This document shows positions 41,101 through 50,647 of a stretch of DNA of 64,000 nt, in pieces. Source of the DNA: Lucifuga dentata (Eukaryota > Chordata > Actinopteri > Ophidiiformes > Bythitidae); contig VXCM01005141.1 of the NCBI GenBank assembly GCA_014773175.1, positions 1 through 64,000 of the forward strand, read 5' to 3'. The position numbers and the translations under genes were made by a program. The notes below the pieces were generated by a model that was given only the letters and a program-made list of their open reading frames with translations, ran no database searches and had not been told where the DNA came from. Position 1 is the stretch's first letter. Every line of letters begins with the position of its first letter.

Positions 41101-41832
41101 TCAGAGATGTTGCTGTTATTTTCCAACTCAACACAATGATACTGAAGGGATTTTACCCCACTTCCAGACATCGTTTTGTTGGCTGCCATACAAAATCCTC
41201 CACAAGTGATATGTCAGAGGCATCAGAGGCAAAACAGGTTCCATCTCAAAGACTTTTTCATGTTTGGGAAGAGATGACAGTTTGAAGGGGGCAGATCAGG
41301 TGAGGAAGGTGGGTGTTGAACTGGTTGACAGACAAAATCATATAGCAGCCATGGGGACAATTGATGTATGTACATGCTCACTGTTTGTCCATCTACATCT
41401 CACAGACCACTGATATAACTGGAGCATGTTAGTTATAGTCACTTACTCTGACTCAAATAAATGCAGTTCATGTGCAAAAACACAAGTAATAACATTAATT
41501 TCTCAAAAAACATTCAAATATTACTGCCCTCACCTTTAGGCTCAGAATTTATTTAAACATCATACTGTACAGCATAGCATAGCATACTATACGATACTAT
41601 ACTATACTGTACTGTACTGTACTGTACTGTAATATACTATACTATACTATACTATACTATACTACGTAGGCTACATGTACATAGGCTGTAAAACCAGAAA
41701 CCAACCAGAAGTGTCCTCCTGCTCCCTGGTAAAGTCACTGTCCGCTGTCCTGTTGTTGGTGAAGACAGAGCTTCCCACATATGTTAGACCCATCCGCAGG
41801 TTCTCGGGAACAGGGGAGTAAGACACAGGCAT
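37738..41832 (-). CDS. tmem17: Transmembrane protein 17 (ciliary transition-zone protein), complete
   Basis: Join on the minus strand: 41832-41706, 40303-40197, 38526-38413, 38100-37738. The phases (1, 0, 0) give 236 codons plus TAA. Diagnostic segments are VSKLVSHLPLQMLLYFNMFY, FPCWWFSAVFMLEVK, LCLGYIGNLKEKVPELAAFC and ILPLERAVHSLYLLFLLAEI. From memory these align with human TMEM17 (QMSLYFNTYYFPLWW, LYLGYVGNLQEKVPELAGF, LPLEKAIH). Four hydrophobic helices are visible: LYFNMFYFPCWWFSAVFML, ALLITGVILLTVTEVVRL, AAFCLLSFMFQLPVLLFFL and LYLLFLLAEILASFLAL. Family knowledge: TMEM17 belongs to the MKS/B9 module of the ciliary transition zone, which controls membrane-protein entry into cilia and Hedgehog signalling. 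The protein is longer than the ~198-residue human form, and the extra tail partly reads into a transposon. The ATG at 41832-41830 has A at -3; the longer frame upstream has only a GTG. Confidence 0.92.
38413..38526 (-). CDS. tmem17: tmem17 exon 3 (second membrane helix)
   Basis: The acceptor is TGCTCTCTTTCCAG and the donor AAG|GTAATT. It encodes FYYLPGYYQALLITGVILLT then VTEVVRLCLGYIGNLKEK, exactly 38 codons, phase 0 at both ends. Confidence 0.93.
38689..39853 (-). pseudogene. Degenerate Tc1/mariner-like transposon in tmem17 intron 3
   Basis: The inverted ends are 'cagaggtaacaaaaagttag' at the left and 'cactggaaagggaaagttag' on the inverted right, followed on both sides by matching 'tga...ttggaatttcttg'. 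A TA flanks each end, the target duplication expected for this superfamily. The minus strand near 39180-39240 encodes HGGGALCWCCFSVSGPG, a decayed form of the transposase motif HGGGSVMVWGCFSxxGPG. The frame is broken elsewhere and a poly(A) gap (N at 38996) lies inside. It is dead. Confidence 0.8.
40197..40303 (-). CDS. tmem17: tmem17 exon 2 (first membrane helix)
   Basis: The acceptor is TTTTTTCCTTGCAG and the donor AAG|GTTAGT. It reads VSKLVSHLPLQMLLYFNMFY then FPCWWFSAVFMLEVK, the most conserved part of the family. It is 107 bases long and too short to appear as a long open frame. Confidence 0.92.
41576..41664. repeat. (ACTAT)n / (ACTGT)n pentanucleotide microsatellite
   Basis: Tandem TACTA/TACTG pentamers lie inside tmem17 intron 1, ending about 42 bases from the exon 1 donor. 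Confidence 0.9.
41706..41832 (-). CDS. tmem17: tmem17 exon 1 (N-terminus)
   Basis: It encodes MPVSYSPVPENLRMGLTYVG, then SSVFTNNRTADSDFTREQED and TS, ending in phase 1 at donor G|GTTGGT. The G completes a GTG Val codon with the TG that opens exon 2. An NRT glycosylation-type sequon is present, but this segment is expected to be cytosolic. A pentanucleotide repeat begins about 42 bases into the following intron. Confidence 0.85.
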
Positions 41833-41854
41833 TATGGGTGGAACCGATGACCAT
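41735..41854 (-). other. Possible upstream ORF overlapping the tmem17 start
   Basis: An ATG at 41854-41852 has G at -3 and G at +4, a stronger initiation context than the main ATG (A at -3, C at +4). It opens a 39-codon frame that overlaps the start of the tmem17 CDS out of frame and ends at TGA 41737-41735. Its relevance depends on the unknown transcription start. Confidence 0.35.
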
Positions 41855-42402
41855 GACCAAGATACAGCCAAGAACACTGTAATACTCCAATTCTGTGGTT
41901 TGTTTCAGTACCGTCTGTTAATCCTTGCTGTCTTCAGTCACAGATGCACAGCAAATGTGCACACACACACACATACACACATGCAAGCACTGGCAGACAT
42001 TATTGTTAATCAGATTATAGTGAAGAAGGCAGGCTGGGGATAAGCCTCAAACAGTGGTGTGGCACTTGATTGGTCAGTTAGTGGCCATTAATAATGCCCA
42101 GTAAATTTGTTAGTACTCCTTCAAATAGAGAGAAATCTAATCAGTAACTGAAGATCTAAAAAGGTAACAGGGACACAGGAGAAAATCTGACCAATACATG
42201 CTGATTATAGAAACAGTTTTGCCTAATTTAAGACAGGAATAGTTCTTCATACAAAACAATGCATAACAATTCAAGATTTACATGTTTCAGTATACTATAC
42301 ACTTTCTGTAACTGCAGCATTCTACTTGACATCATATACCAGTCAAGATGATGACTAAGTTTAAATAAATCAGGCACATTAATGTATTGATCCACTTAAA
42401 GG

Positions 42403-42408
42403 TTTATT
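42403..42408 (-). terminator. Candidate poly(A) signal for selenoe
   Basis: AATAAA on the minus strand, 63 bases past the SECIS, giving a compact 3' UTR of about 200 bases. Confidence 0.5.
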
Positions 42409-42471
42409 CTTTTCTTTTAACAAACAGTGTTTAAAAAGAATGACACAGTAATGATAAAACATCTGCATGCT

Positions 42472-42556
42472 GCACCCAGTCTATGGGTCCTCAGACTGAG
42501 GCCTGGCTTATCATTTTGGCCTTGGGGCCCCACTCGTCATAATGTGACTGGGGTGC
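42472..42556 (-). promoter_or_regulatory. selenoe: SECIS element (form 2) of selenoe
   Basis: Read on the minus strand. The basal helix pairs GCACCCCAGTC with GACTGGGTGC. The non-Watson-Crick quartet is AUGAC on the 5' side (42540-42536) with CUGAG on the 3' side (UGA at 42493-42491). The second helix pairs GAGUGGGGCC with GGCCUCAGUC (one G-G mismatch). The apical part has an unpaired AA (CCAAGG) and a mini-stem GGC/GCC, which makes it form 2. Such elements recruit SBP2 and the Sec-specific elongation factor so that UGA is read as selenocysteine. Confidence 0.88.
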
Positions 42557-42584
42557 AGTGGCAGAGTTTGTCCACAAGGTGTCC

Positions 42585-42728
42585 TCACAGTTCGTCCCTG
42601 GGGGCACGCAGGGGGAAGTGGTGGAACTCCTCAGGCACCTCTTCCCCTTTCTTGGACCTCTTATAGAAACCAAGTGAGTCCAACAGGCTGCTGATCTCAT
42701 CTGCCTTCATTTTCTTTACAGGAACCGT
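42585..42728 (-). CDS. selenoe: selenoe exon 4 (C-terminus, RDEL)
   Basis: The acceptor is TATGTCATCAG. It encodes TVPVKKMKADEISSLLDSLG, FYKRSKKGEEVPEEFHHFPL and RAPRDEL, then TGA at 42587-42585. The stop codon is itself UGA in a mRNA that also recodes UGA. Confidence 0.88.
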   Translation of the reverse strand, partial: TVPVKKMKADEISSLLDSLGFYKRSKKGEEVPEEFHHFPLRAPRDEL

Positions 42729-43058
42729 CTGATGACATACACACATGTACACACACATACACTTTTTTAATGATTAACACATTGATGCAAAAACAAAACA
42801 AATCAGTGGAATCTATGGTGAAACTAATCATTGTTGCACTCCTAAAAAGCTAGGAAAATATATTTAACAATGTAGACATCTCTTAAAGAAATATGCCTAA
42901 TTTTCTTAAAATTGAGATTAGTGTATTACTTTTAAAGAAACTGGCCCTGTCTTGTGATGTTAAAAAAGAAAAACAAAAAAAAACTTGGATCTGCCCCTGG
43001 ATCTCGATTGACAACAAAATTTTATGGGTTCCATGCCCCTGCCTTCCATTAAATTTCA

Positions 43059-43096
<38 letters not shown>

Positions 43097-45093
43097 AATA
43101 AAATTCTTAGTTATCCTGTTAGAAACAAACAAACAAAAAAATTTTAAAAACTACATAAATTTGTGAAAATAAAACACATTTTCTAATGATCCCACACACT
43201 TGCACAGAGAAATTAGTCCTCTGTATTTGATCCATAACTGCTGGAGGAATGGGCAGTTATAGCGAGTTGCCTCTGAACCAACTCCAGGTCTTCAACCTGG
43301 TGCCTTGTTCAAGGGCAATGACAAGAATATGAACCTAACACACAATTACACACATTAATGGAGCGTTTTCTAGATACTCAAAAACAGACAAACAAGGCAT
43401 AAAAAATAACAATAATAATGGTAACAAGAAGGTATCATGTCAAAAATGGTGCAATGGGTCTCTGCATGCAAAAAAAAAAATCTTTACAGTCTTACTGTTC
43501 CATAATTGTATAAATGTTTTAGAAGCATTTTCACAGTGATGGGCATAAAAATGTGTCTGTAACACCAAACATTTTTTATTTTGGGGGCATAAGTGCAATC
43601 AGTTTTATATTCAAATATCAATGATCCTGTTTCATCACACAAATATTGCTCAGCTGTCAGAAACATCCCACTCTTTGAAACCCACTCCATCTCTGCAACT
43701 TTGTCTTTGTCAGAGAATTTGATATCGGTCTTAAAAAACTTTCCACTGCGAATCTGTCTTGACACGAAGCTGCTCCCTAGATCAGCCGTCACTAAAGAGG
43801 ATGAGTTAAAGATCACTGCTCCCACATCTCACCTTTACAGCCTCATCTTTTTCATTATAGAATATCAGACGGGGGTTTTTCTCCTCTGATGAGTCATATT
43901 CCAGGTTGTGGCTGCAAAGAAAGGGATAATCAAGGAAAATAATAGGCACAAAGTATAACAAAAAACAAGCCACATTCATTTCTTTTCCTATTTTTAAACA
44001 TGATATCACAAAAGCAGTGTTTTGTTAACTGTTGGTGCTTTAGGCACTGAGTGATCTGGCACAGGACTTGGCAAAATGCTGGGAACATGGCTTTGTTTAT
44101 AAAAGAGGTCATGAGAAAATTGTTGGCATTTTTAGGAGAGTCATGTCTTTCCAAAAGGCTGAGGAAGATGAAAGAGCTTAAGGATACTATAATGCCAATC
44201 GCTCCAGGAGAAAATGATAGAGCTCAGGCATTTTCTTTATTCCTCATCCGACCACACTGGGAGCCTACAGGGATGACAACACACAGTTGTTAAAACAGCA
44301 TGACAAACAGCATTCTGCATGCTTCATTCTCCTGATCAAAGGTGCCAGGAATATGTTTGGTATCTCTGCACAACAGCACAGAGCCTATTTCTGATCTTTT
44401 TCATCTCTCATTTGCTCATTAAGCATCTTATTTATGCCTGACATAACACTGCAAAAATGGCATAAACAGGAATTAAATGTAATGATAATTTTCAACATTA
44501 ATCATTAAAGGAGAATACTGATGATTTTTGCATATTAGAGCTCAGTATATGTACAACCCGACCATACGTTGTGGTACTGACAACCATTTCCCAAAATATA
44601 CTACTGGAAAGGTAAATTTTAGAATTTTACAGATATTTATTTATTCATTTATTTATTTATTTATTGGGGGGAGGGTGTTCTCTGTCACTATATCATTAGC
44701 ATTATGCATTAACATTGTAATAACACTTCTCAGTGTTAAAAGAACTTTGCATTGGAGTGACACTTTATTGGATCTGAATGAAGCTTCTAAACCCAAACCA
44801 ATTTAACTGAGATCAATGAAATTATTAACAACACAAAAACATTTCAATGTCATGGTCAGGGTCTAGAACGTATTATTACAGTTTAATATTGAATTCCTGC
44901 ACATTTAATGCACGTGACAATCACATTGCATGATAACAAATTCTGACACATGTACGGGTTTCTACACCCTCCCATCAGTACTCACCAGCAGTTTGGCTCT
45001 GGCTATAGCAGGCTTCTCTTCATTTACTGTGTTGTTGGTATTTTCTGACCCCAAGACAGAAAGGGTGAGTGTGAGCAGCAAGAAGGCCCACAT
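42585..45093 (-). CDS. selenoe: Fep15 / selenoprotein E, ER-resident fish selenoprotein, complete, UGA = Sec
   Basis: Join on the minus strand: 45093-44986, 44264-44188, 43911-43833, 42728-42585. The phases (0, 2, 0) give 135 residues if the UGA at 44246-44244 is read as Sec43. Residues 1-16 (MWAFLLLTLTLSVLGS) are a signal peptide. Exon 2 reads APSVVG-Sec-GIKKMPELYHFLL, the thioredoxin-like beta-loop-alpha site of the Sep15/SelM family. Then follow LALYHNLEYDSSEEKNPRLI and DEISSLLDSLGFYKR, matching SelM (YHNL, EINALVQELGFYRK) from memory. It ends APRDEL, an ER-retention signal. The protein contains no cysteine, which agrees with the published description of Fep15 as a fish-only member whose active site has Sec alone. 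A SECIS lies 45 bases past the stop. One NNT sequon (N20) is present. The role is probably redox or folding in the ER; no substrate can be inferred. Confidence 0.9.
42885..43130. repeat. Dispersed repeat copy in selenoe intron 3
   Basis: It shares 'agattagtgtattacttttaaagaaa' and 'cttggatctgcccctggatc' style phrases with the copy at 7530-8110. It ends in a ~30-base poly(A). Confidence 0.45.
43833..43911 (-). CDS. selenoe: selenoe exon 3
   Basis: The acceptor is CCCTTTCTTTGCAG and the donor AAG|GTGAGA. It encodes HNLEYDSSEEKNPRLIFYNE then KDEAVK, the central beta-strands of the thioredoxin-like fold by family comparison. Phase 2 to 0. Confidence 0.88.
44188..44264 (-). CDS. selenoe: selenoe exon 2 (selenocysteine exon)
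   Basis: The acceptor is GTCATCCCTGTAG and the donor TA|GTATCC. It is 77 bases, phase 0 to 2, with in-frame UGA as its seventh codon (GGA UGA GGA). The split codon TA|C gives the Tyr of LALYHNLEY. Ordinary gene finders would miss it because of the internal UGA and short length. If the intron were retained, the frame would stop at once at TAG. Confidence 0.87.
44986..45093 (-). CDS. selenoe: selenoe exon 1 (signal peptide)
   Basis: The ATG at 45093-45091 (A at -3) opens MWAFLLLTLTLSVLGSENTN, followed by NTVNEEKPAIARAKLL and donor CTG|GTGAGT. A CCAAT motif at 45478-45482 lies about 390 bases upstream, but no TATA box is evident. Confidence 0.85.
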
Positions 45094-45699
45094 TTTATGT
45101 CTAACTGGTGACTTTGAGAGTTATTACCAAAATAATTTACAGTTTAAAATCCACTTGGGCACTTTCTCAGGATGGACAAGACTATGAGACATTCCTGTTG
45201 GGGGTGACAGTGCCTCTCTGTGGTATATTATTGATTTGTACTTTTCTTTTTTTATGCTTGGCAAACTAATCGTACAGTTGAGCAATCAAAGTTGCATATG
45301 TATGCTGGGTTTGCCTTATTTTCAGTTATTGAGCTTATTTGATTTTATAAAACAAATGCAGAAGNCCCCCCCAGTATGTTTATAGTTTCTTCCACATCAG
45401 ATGTCAGTGTAGAGGGTCTGTACATCTGTACTCTTATCACTTTTTCCCAGCATGCAGACGGTCAGCGGCAGAGAGAGCCAATCACAACAAAGCTGCTGAA
45501 AGGCACATTTCAGCTCAACTGAACTTGTACAGGTGTCTTTTAAGAAATTATTTTATATCACTTACTATCAATGTTTAAAGACACACATTAGGTTTTTAAC
45601 AGAAGATAAAAGTAACGGGGTACATTTACTCAAGTACTGCACATGAATATAGTTTTAGTTAGCTGAGTATTTTCATTTTGCGCAACTTCAGTTCTTACT

Positions 45700-45744
45700 A
45701 CATTTGACATTTTGTGCTGCAACACAGCACAAAATGTCAAATGT
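45700..45744. repeat. Perfect hairpin (20-bp stem, 5-base loop)
   Basis: ACATTTGACATTTTGTGCTG and its exact reverse complement flank CAACA, about 0.6 kb upstream of the selenoe start. Confidence 0.9.
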
Positions 45745-46107
45745 GTACAAATGGAGATTGGAAATGGAGATTGTACACACAAAATACATAAGCCCATGAA
45801 ATAGCTCTACTTAAATTATCTGTGCTGCTGCTGTTTAAATGCTGATTTATGGGTAATTCAACACTCTGAGCCACCTTTAACAATGACAACTTTTAGAAGT
45901 TTTGAATGAAGAACTTTTACTTGTAATGGAATATTTTAACCTTCACCAACGATGTTATTTTTTCATTAGCATCTGTTTGTCTGTTATTTTTTTTTTTAGA
46001 GATATCCAGCTGACAGACATACAGACTTTGATTAAATTAGTAGATATGTGGGACCTGGGTCAAGAAAGAGTTGTTTTTGAGACAGATCCAGATCCATATC
46101 CAGGATT

Positions 46108-46128
46108 TAAAATAATAATAATAATAAC

Positions 46129-46167
<39 letters not shown>

Positions 46168-46202
46168 CCTTTCTTGCAAAATTGAGCATCAACCTTAATA
46201 AN

Positions 46203-46235
<33 letters not shown>

Positions 46236-46236
46236 C
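46108..46236. repeat. (AAT)n microsatellite with gap joint
   Basis: Two AAT tracts separated by an N at 46202. The second copy with its flank repeats the first and is probably an assembly duplicate. Confidence 0.9.
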
Positions 46237-46407
46237 CTTTCTTGCAAAATTGAGCATCAACCTTAATAAAATGTCCTGTGGTAGACAGGCACAGATCCAG
46301 ATATCCATCTGTATCTGATGGATTAAAAATTATGCTTCTGTAGATATCAAGTAACTTTGCAAAAAATGAGTAAAACAACTGAAGAAAATCTACAGAACAA
46401 AATTTTT

Positions 46408-46408
46408 T

Positions 46409-46456
<48 letters not shown>

Positions 46457-46476
46457 NCTACAGAACAAAATTTTTT

Positions 46477-46524
<48 letters not shown>

Positions 46525-46526
46525 AG
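46408..46526. repeat. (TTTC)n microsatellite with gap joint
   Basis: TTTC units on both sides of an N at 46457, each preceded by 'ctacagaacaaaattttt'. The doubling is probably artificial. Confidence 0.9.
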
Positions 46527-49500
46527 TAGTTGTCCTTACTGCATGAGAGGTAGTATGCAGTTCCATTGTGTAGTATTGTATGATATTGGACCTTATGACA
46601 GCATGGGACATTTTCAGTGTTCATGCCAAGGAAGGGGAAAACATCTGTACTCTTCAGTTTATTCAACATTTGTGTTGTATAAAGCAAGTGTATTAGGTCA
46701 CCACTAGAGGGCCTAAACACCCATATGTATTTCCTGGCAGATTGGCGGGTAAAATGTACTTCCAAATCCTAGCCACAGACAATTATGTTTCCAACAAAAA
46801 TAAACCATTCCTGCCTGGAATGCTGAACCAAAACCGTTTTTCTCTCTGTGTGTCTTTTCCAGACACACAGTCCTGAATCACAGAGTGTTGTGCTCAGCAT
46901 ATAATGCCTAGGATGATGTGTCAAATGGCAGTGAAGCAGCCCCCATTTTTAACAGGGTTCCCTCCCCTTGGCAGCTGTTGTAAATATGCAGGCCTGTACA
47001 CTTCCTCTTTTCAGCTACAAAAATTAATTTTGCATCTTTGTGAGTGTTTTAACATTCCAGCCCTGTTCCTCACAGCACAAGTTCACTTTGATTTTTGATT
47101 TAGAGAAGGAATGAGTTAGAGAGATGAAGAGAGAGAGCAGAAACACTGGGCAGTGGGGGTGGGGTGATCTTGCTCTGGCTGTGTGTAGACTCCCTCAGCT
47201 ATACGTGTGGATGCATACCATATGTGTTCACATTCAGCATGTTTCAGCTTACATCACTTGTTTCATGCCAAAAAGGGGGATGCTGTTATAGTTAATCTGC
47301 TGACGAAGGGGAAAACACAGTCATTTATAACCAGAGGCTCACAGACCAGAGATGTAGCTGATGAAAACAGTTACAGAATTCATATTGAGCAACTTTTTCC
47401 AGTAGCTACACAAACTGCAGCACTAAAAGCTGGCAAAAGATCAAACGCTAAGATACCTCGCTGTAATCCTGTCTCCTTCAGAGAGCTTGTTATAAGATCT
47501 ACACACTTCCTGTTCCTCCAAAAGTGCCGGATGCTGTCTACCAATCAGCAGGAGGTGTGTGTATGTGTGTATGCATGTGTGTGTAGCTGCATACATTGGT
47601 GTGCTAATAAACACTGTTGTATGTGCTGTCTTTCATGTGTGTCATATAACTAAGTGTGCAATCCTATGTATGTTTATGTGTATGCTATAGTGTCGTCTGC
47701 CTTAGTGTGTGTGCATTTATTTGCAGTCTTTAAAATGTGCAAGCGAATGCATGAAATATGAACAGATTTGCTTCTAAACATGTATACTGTGTGTGTGTGT
47801 GTGTATACAGTATATATCCATGCTTGATTATATCTGTCGGAAGCCTTAGGGTAACTGGGGGAAGCCTTCCGCCTGTCTGCAGTGTGTCTGCACACATACG
47901 ACAGAGGCAATGTTGAAGGAAGTGCAGACCATGTGGGAGGCTTCACTAAGCAAGAATACAATGCTAATGAGAGTGCTTTATTGTGCACTGTACACTAGGA
48001 GGTGGGCTTCACCATCAAAGACAATTTAAGCTATAATTAGGGCTAATTAAAAAGTCTTAAATGTGAAATCTGCTGTGGTGCACAGATGTGAATTATACCC
48101 TGGCTTAGTAAATCTGAATTTAATTAGTTAAATCAATGAAAAATAAAAGTTTAACCAAACTAAAGCAAATAATCCCAAACAACGACTTCCAAATAGAACC
48201 ACTGCAATGAATTAAAATTAATTAATTAATTAAAAGCAAGTTTTATCTGAATTAAAAACAAAGAATAAAAAATTATGTATTTTTGAACTGTTTTTAGCAT
48301 ATCTCCTCACTACAATGTTTGGTAGCTAGTGGCACCTTAACAAGTCGTAAGTATCATAAAACATATTGTGACTGACCGACTTTTTTTGCACCGTGCAAAT
48401 AATTACTGACAATCATTTTCCAAATGGTTTTCAGTAATGCAATGTGTATGCAGGTAGTATTTATTATGCAAAGTGTCACCAGTATGGCCCTTTAAAATTC
48501 TTCATTTAAATGGAAAATACAGTTACTCATGCTCATCATGTCTTGGTTAAAATGATGAGATGTTGGAATGTTACTGTCCAGTAAATTGGTACTTTGCCTT
48601 AAAATATCAACAGAAAACTACTTAATCATGTTTCATCTTTTTAGAAAACAAAGAACCATCATAAATACATTAACATGCTGAGGCTCTGGTGACACAGAGA
48701 CTTGTATGAAAAGGAGGAAGGACTTTGGCTCTGTATTGAGGTCAAATAAATTACATTTCTCATACTCATGTCTTCTGCAGTCACACGCACACACATACAC
48801 CAGAGCCATAGTGAGTGTGATTTAACAACAAAGAGCGCACTTTCAGGAAAACAGCAGTAACAGCTTGGTGCTTTCATCACATCTGCACTAAATGTAGGTC
48901 AAGCAGGAATCATTTGATTGGCTAAGATTCCAGTGTTTACATATTTAAATGGGGAGCAGGATAATGTGATAGATCAACCAGCTTGGCAGTGACATTACAG
49001 CGGATGCGGCAGGACAGGGTTGGCGTGGAGGTGGAAGGGGTAGGGGTGGGGGTGCTGGTGGTGGTGTGGTGGGACATTTGCACTGATGGAAGTCCAGTTG
49101 CTGACCACTTGAGAGAAGCCGGGGGCCAAACAGACAGCAGCCGCTGCTCCCCTCTTTCTAATCTCTGCCTGGGTAATCAGAAACACATGGCTCCCCATAA
49201 TGGCTCCACTGTTGTCCTGTCAAGGCGAGCAGGGCTGTGAGGGTCGCGTACACACCGGCACACAACCAGTGACAACAAATATGCAGCGTGAACAAAAACT
49301 CAGGCTAGAAATTTGCCCCAAACCCTTCAGAAATTAGACCAAAAGAAGCCGGAAGAGAGAGGCAGGAAACCACAATCATAATCATTTGTCTTTTTGCTTT
49401 AATATAGTTAATGTTTTGCAATAACTTTAAAGACCTGAGTAAACATTACCATTAAAGGAGGTCGAATCCACAGAAAACAGATAAACAGGCTGTTCCCCAC

Positions 49501-50313
49501 TTTTACACAGTCACAGTTAGACTATCAGAGCTTCAGTTGCTTCTGTGTGAATGGAACTTCCTTTATCTTCCAATGTGGCACACCAGCTGCAAGATTTTAA
49601 GTTAAGTCTTTAAACCAAAGTGATCACAAAATGATGTTTTAAACTGTGAGGTGGAATATATTTGTCTCAACTACAACAAAATACTGAGCTGAACACAGTT
49701 ACTATGAAATGTAATACTGCCTGGAATATGTTCTTTGTCAATGTAATAACAAAACATAAAACTCAGATCAAGTGCATGTATGAAGATGTTTTAATATGAC
49801 TAAAACATCTTAATATGTAATAATAGTTTATAATAGGGTCAAAAAATGTCCAATTGGACGTTCAAGTAAAATTTTAACAGATATGTTTTACTTGTAATGG
49901 ATTATTTTTGCATTGAGGTATTACAACAAATAAGGCCAAATAGAAGGGTGGGAATAATCCTGACCTGGCTCCACACTCACAAAGATGCAATAAAGTAAAT
50001 GTAATGCAGTTGAAAATTATGGGGGAAATACACAGGCCAAAGGTGTGTAACTCTGCATTGATGTGTGTTTTTGTGACTGATCTTGGCCAGGACAAGGGGC
50101 AAAAGTTTGTGTCTCAAGCAACAAAACTGTTATAAGTTACGTCAGTCGCAGACAGGACTGATTATCGGGACAGCTGGGGTTCAGTTAATAAAAAAAACAT
50201 TAGCTCGCTGCTTATTTTCCTTGAGTTTGGAGTGACACAGTTAGTCTTGTGATCATTTTTTTGTCAAAATATCTGGAGCAAGGCAATAGTTTTCCCTCCA
50301 CCCATCAAGGTTG

Positions 50314-50318
<5 letters not shown>

Positions 50319-50381
<63 letters not shown>

Positions 50382-50582
50382 TTGGGTCAGCCTTAGGAAT
50401 TATATGAAAGCTGAAACCTGGAGCCACACTATAAAGTCTGAAGTCCCGCTTTACTGCACAGATAGTGGATGGATGGGTGTGAGAGGGAAGAAAGGATGGG
50501 GGAGGGTGAGAGGTAAGAAGGAGTGAATAATGAAGGAGAGAGAAAATGGGTGTAGAGGAAAAATATGAGAGAAGGTTGACGA

Positions 50583-50646
<64 letters not shown>

Positions 50647-50647
50647 A
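50319..50647. repeat. (GA)n and (GAAA)n microsatellites
   Basis: (GA)n at about 50319-50378 and (GAAA)n at about 50581-50647, separated by purine-rich unique sequence. Confidence 0.9.

Noticed and set aside
41833..41877. Longer N-terminus for tmem17
   Set aside because: The extension begins at GTG with no ATG in frame; the ATG at 41832 is the first usable start.
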